From: Legionellales bacterium
GTDB lineage: Bacteria > Pseudomonadota > Gammaproteobacteria > WLWR01
NCBI GenBank assembly: GCA_012103495.1
Contig: WLWR01000058.1
Coordinates: 1 to 8,837 of the forward strand
Direction: 5' to 3'
DNA length: 8,837 nt
A program made the translations under genes and the position numbers. Of the stretch, positions 7,031 through 8,837 are shown piece after piece (position 1 is the first letter of the stretch; every line of letters starts with the position of its first letter). Below the pieces are notes generated by a model that saw nothing but the letters and a program-made list of their open reading frames with translations, did no database searches and was not told the origin of the DNA.

Positions 7031-7035
7031 AGAGG
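7031..7035 (+). promoter_or_regulatory. fabD ribosome binding site
   Basis: AGAGG lies 7 bases before ATG 7043. It is only 1 base before the in-frame GTG at 7037, too close for that codon to be used, so 7043 is taken as the fabD start. This start also gives the family N-terminus MTQ...FPGQGSQ. Confidence 0.7.
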
Positions 7036-7042
7036 TGTGACG

Positions 7043-7978
7043 ATGACACAATCGCCTGTGGCGGCACTGTTTCCAGGACAAGGCTCACAATCGGTTGGTA
7101 TGCTGACGGATTTAGTCAAGCAGATGCCGCAGCTGCAACAAATTTATCAACAAGCAGCCAGTGTGTTGGGATATGATTTATGGCAATTGACTCAACAAGG
7201 TCCCGCTGATCAACTCAATCAAACTCAAATCACCCAACCGGCTATGTTGACTGCGGCGATGGTTTGTTGGCAAGCATGGCGTAGTCACTATGATGTGCCT
7301 GTGTCGGTGTTGGCAGGTCATAGTTTGGGTGAATACACAGCGTTAGTGGTTGCCGGTAGTTTAACGTTCATTGATGCTCTTAAATTGGTGGCTGAACGTG
7401 GTCGGTTAATGCAAGAAACCATGCCCGATGGTATGGGGGCGATGGCGGCGGTGATTGGATTAACCGATCAACAAGTGGAGACCGTTTGCCAACAAGCTCA
7501 ACAAAATCAAATTGTCGCTCCGGCAAATTTTAATTCGCCAGGACAAGTCGTCATTGCCGGTCATACCCAAGCCGTGCAGCGTGCTATTGAATTGGCACAA
7601 CAACAAGGCGCAAAATTGGCTAAATTGATTCCAGTCAGCGTCCCTTGTCATTGCGATTTATTAAAGCCGGCGGCGGATGCATTTCAGCAAATATTAGCCA
7701 ATACAGCCATCGTTGCTCCCAACATTCCCGTATTGGCAAATGTGGATGCCACCGAGCATAAGCATCCAGACGATATTCGGCAATCACTGTACCAACAATT
7801 ATTCAGTCCTGTACGGTGGGTTTCGATTATTGAACAAATGAAACAACAAGGGATATCACAATGGGTGGAATTAGGGCCGGGGCGAGTGCTTACCGGCTTG
7901 AATCGCCGCATTGATCGGACAATGACTATCCAGCCGATTTATGATGTGGCAACCTTAACCGCTTACACACCACAGTAA
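7043..7978 (+). CDS. fabD: malonyl-CoA:ACP transacylase
   Basis: FabD moves malonyl from CoA to acyl carrier protein, feeding FabH and the elongating synthases. The 311-residue product has FPGQGSQ (10-16), the nucleophile S94 in GHSLGEY, the conserved R119 in AERGRLMQ, and the catalytic H203 in VPCHCDLLKPAA, each about two residues from the E. coli positions (S92, H201). The GPGRVLTGL motif near 278-286 is also present. The length is normal (309 in E. coli). The protein is notably glutamine-rich, as are other proteins of this window. A strong Shine-Dalgarno for fabG begins 2 bases after the stop. Confidence 0.97.
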   Translation: MTQSPVAALFPGQGSQSVGMLTDLVKQMPQLQQIYQQAASVLGYDLWQLTQQGPADQLNQTQITQPAMLTAAMVCWQAWRSHYDVPVSVLAGHSLGEYTALVVAGSLTFIDALKLVAERGRLMQETMPDGMGAMAAVIGLTDQQVETVCQQAQQNQIVAPANFNSPGQVVIAGHTQAVQRAIELAQQQGAKLAKLIPVSVPCHCDLLKPAADAFQQILANTAIVAPNIPVLANVDATEHKHPDDIRQSLYQQLFSPVRWVSIIEQMKQQGISQWVELGPGRVLTGLNRRIDRTMTIQPIYDVATLTAYTPQ

Positions 7979-7996
7979 CCAAGGGGAGAAATCACC

Positions 7997-8389
7997 ATGT
8001 CTTTTGAAGGTAAAATCGCACTGGTCACCGGAGCCAGTCGTGGCATTGGTCAGGCCATTGCGCAGCAATTGGCACAAAGCGGTGCTCAAGTCATTGGGAC
8101 AGCTACTAGCCAGGCGGGGGTTGATACGATTGAACAATCGTTAATGGCGTGGTCTGGTCGAGGAATGATGTTAGATGTTACTGATTCTGCTTCTATTGAT
8201 CAATTATTGACAGAATTAGAAACTCGAGAGGAAATGCCAAATATTTTGGTCAACAATGCTGGTATCACTCGTGATATGCTGTTGGACGCCTATACTAATT
8301 TGGTGCAGGCAAAGTGGATTGCAGACTACGCCGAGAAACACTATGGCTGCTGGAGTCAGCCGTGGTACATGTCGGGCGACTGGTGCTAA
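7997..8389 (+). CDS. fabG: FabG N-terminal fragment with foreign in-frame tail
   Basis: FabG is the NADPH-dependent 3-oxoacyl-ACP reductase of fatty acid elongation. Residues 1-96 follow E. coli FabG closely: SFEGKIALVTGASRGIG with the nucleotide-binding TGxxxGxG at 11-18, GTATS at 34-38, D60, and NNAGITRDMLL at 86-96. After L96 (8284) similarity ends. The next 34 residues, then a stop, are unrelated to FabG, which should continue MRMKDEEW and carry the catalytic Ser, Tyr and Lys further on. The ORF is 130 codons against 244 for E. coli FabG, so it cannot be an active reductase, and the missing half is not found before 8837. A strong AAGGGGAG (7981-7988) precedes the ATG. The break is either an assembly chimera or a real insertion or recombination. 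The start and the identity of the N-terminal half are secure. Confidence 0.88.
   Translation: MSFEGKIALVTGASRGIGQAIAQQLAQSGAQVIGTATSQAGVDTIEQSLMAWSGRGMMLDVTDSASIDQLLTELETREEMPNILVNNAGITRDMLLDAYTNLVQAKWIADYAEKHYGCWSQPWYMSGDWC
8285..8389 (+). pseudogene. phage-like C-terminal coding fragment fused to fabG
   Basis: These 34 codons after the FabG break contain DAYTNLVQAKWIADYAEK followed by an aromatic and Cys-rich ending with W119, W123 and W129. The pattern of a D-x-x-T-N stretch, then A-x-x-I, then spaced Trp residues to a stop resembles the end of phage lysozyme or transglycosylase-like domains. That reading is from pattern memory and is tentative. The 5' part of such a gene is not in the window. 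The neighbouring M15-type gene at 8482 supports a phage lysis or structural block. Confidence 0.45.
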
Positions 8390-8398
8390 GTACCTAAT

Positions 8399-8424
8399 TT
8401 AGCCAAGTTGTCTATTTTGGCTAA
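8399..8424 (+). terminator. hairpin after the chimeric ORF
   Basis: TTAGCCAA (8399-8406) and TTGGCTAA (8417-8424) form a perfect 8-bp stem with a 10-base loop, 9 bases after the stop at 8389. No clear T-run follows, so termination would be weak. It may instead be a processing or stabilising stem in a phage transcript. Confidence 0.35.
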
Positions 8425-8432
8425 CTATTCCT

Positions 8433-8464
8433 ACTAGAATATAAGTGATTACATAACTTCTAGT
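8433..8464. repeat. inverted repeat before the M15-like gene
   Basis: ACTAGAA (8433-8439) and TTCTAGT (8458-8464) are exact reverse complements with an 18-base AT-rich spacer. It lies directly upstream of the Shine-Dalgarno-like AAAAGG (8466-8471) of the next gene. It could be an operator or an mRNA hairpin controlling that gene. Confidence 0.4.
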
Positions 8465-8481
8465 GAAAAGGATTCCCCGAC

Positions 8482-8837
8482 ATGGCAAAACGACCTTATA
8501 CTGGCTGGGACCGGAACAGTTCTGGCAGGCGTGCAGGCACTGAAGCACTTATCAACCAAATTAAGTTTTGGAGTGGTGGGGGCCTATGGCATAATGGCTC
8601 TTGGTTAGTCAGGCCGATGAGAGGAAAAAGTAATCCAAGTGTTCACGGAACAGGCCGTGCTTTTGACCTTTCTTGGCGTGGTGGAAAATACGGCGGATAT
8701 GGAAACTACGATGAAGCAAAAGTTTGGTATGACTTCTTCTGTGAGCACGCAGATGAACTAGAGATTGAAGCCGTTTTCGATTACTACCCCGGCCCCTACG
8801 GGCGAGGCTACAAGTGTGACAGAGACGCTACAATCGT
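8482..8837 (+). CDS. M15-like peptidase, phage endolysin type, cut by window edge
   Basis: An open frame of 118 codons from ATG 8482 runs off the window without a stop. It contains SVHGTGRAFDL at residues 53-63, fitting the SxHxxGxAxD signature of M15 D-Ala-D-Ala carboxypeptidases and L-Ala-D-Glu endopeptidases, with H55 and D62 as expected zinc ligands. The third ligand, usually in a later WHxE-type motif, would lie past the edge. The N-terminus (YTGWDRNSSGRRAGTE) and the YYPGPYGRGYKCDRDA block near 97-116 resemble small hydrolases of environmental phages, as far as I can recall. No signal peptide is seen, consistent with a phage endolysin released by a holin or carried on the virion. AAAAGG (8466-8471) is a modest Shine-Dalgarno. 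A bacterial cell-wall peptidase is the alternative. Confidence 0.65.
   Translation, partial: MAKRPYTGWDRNSSGRRAGTEALINQIKFWSGGGLWHNGSWLVRPMRGKSNPSVHGTGRAFDLSWRGGKYGGYGNYDEAKVWYDFFCEHADELEIEAVFDYYPGPYGRGYKCDRDATI

Noticed and set aside
7037..7042. A GTG start for fabD at 7037
   Set aside because: The Shine-Dalgarno AGAGG would be 1 base away. The ATG at 7043 has correct spacing and the family N-terminus.

Overview
The window looks like chromosome from a fairly AT-rich gammaproteobacterium. The evidence is a divergent rne/rluC pair followed by the gammaproteobacterial order yceD-rpmF-plsX-fabH-fabD-fabG, with proteins that align residue by residue with the E. coli ones. A Legionellales-like or other aquatic gammaproteobacterium is possible, but that is only an impression. 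The last ~550 bases do not fit this picture and look phage-derived.

Layout. Positions 1-793 hold no confidently recognised gene. There is one weak plus-strand ORF (318-692) and two striking perfect inverted repeats (344-374 and 715-749). The second lies between the converging ends of that ORF and rne and is a plausible terminator. RNase E (rne) occupies 794-2767 on the minus strand. A 438-base divergent spacer (2768-3205) holds the rne leader, with a hairpin directly upstream of the rne Shine-Dalgarno, and a rluC promoter candidate whose -35 overlaps an imperfect palindrome. From 3206 everything reads rightward: rluC (23S rRNA pseudouridine synthase), yceD (DUF177), rpmF (ribosomal protein L32), plsX, fabH, fabD and the first 96 codons of fabG.

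How the genes work together. rne, rluC, yceD and rpmF concern RNA decay, rRNA processing or modification, and the large ribosomal subunit. plsX, fabH, fabD and fabG supply acyl-phosphate for phospholipid synthesis and start and run fatty acid elongation. Their tight packing (a 26-base overlap of rluC and yceD, 5 bases between rpmF and plsX, an ATGA overlap of plsX and fabH) indicates co-transcription, which links ribosome and membrane synthesis as in other gammaproteobacteria.

The main anomaly is at about 8279-8287. The fabG reading frame stops resembling FabG after the NNAG motif and runs without a frame break into a 34-codon tail that resembles the end of a phage cell-wall hydrolase. It is followed by a gene (8482 to the window edge) with an M15-type peptidase signature typical of phage endolysins. 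The catalytic part of FabG is absent and acpP and fabF do not follow. This is either an assembly chimera between a bacterial and a viral sequence or a real insertion or recombination inside fabG. I consider the chimera more likely because FabG is normally essential. Apart from this, I see no new multi-gene system here.
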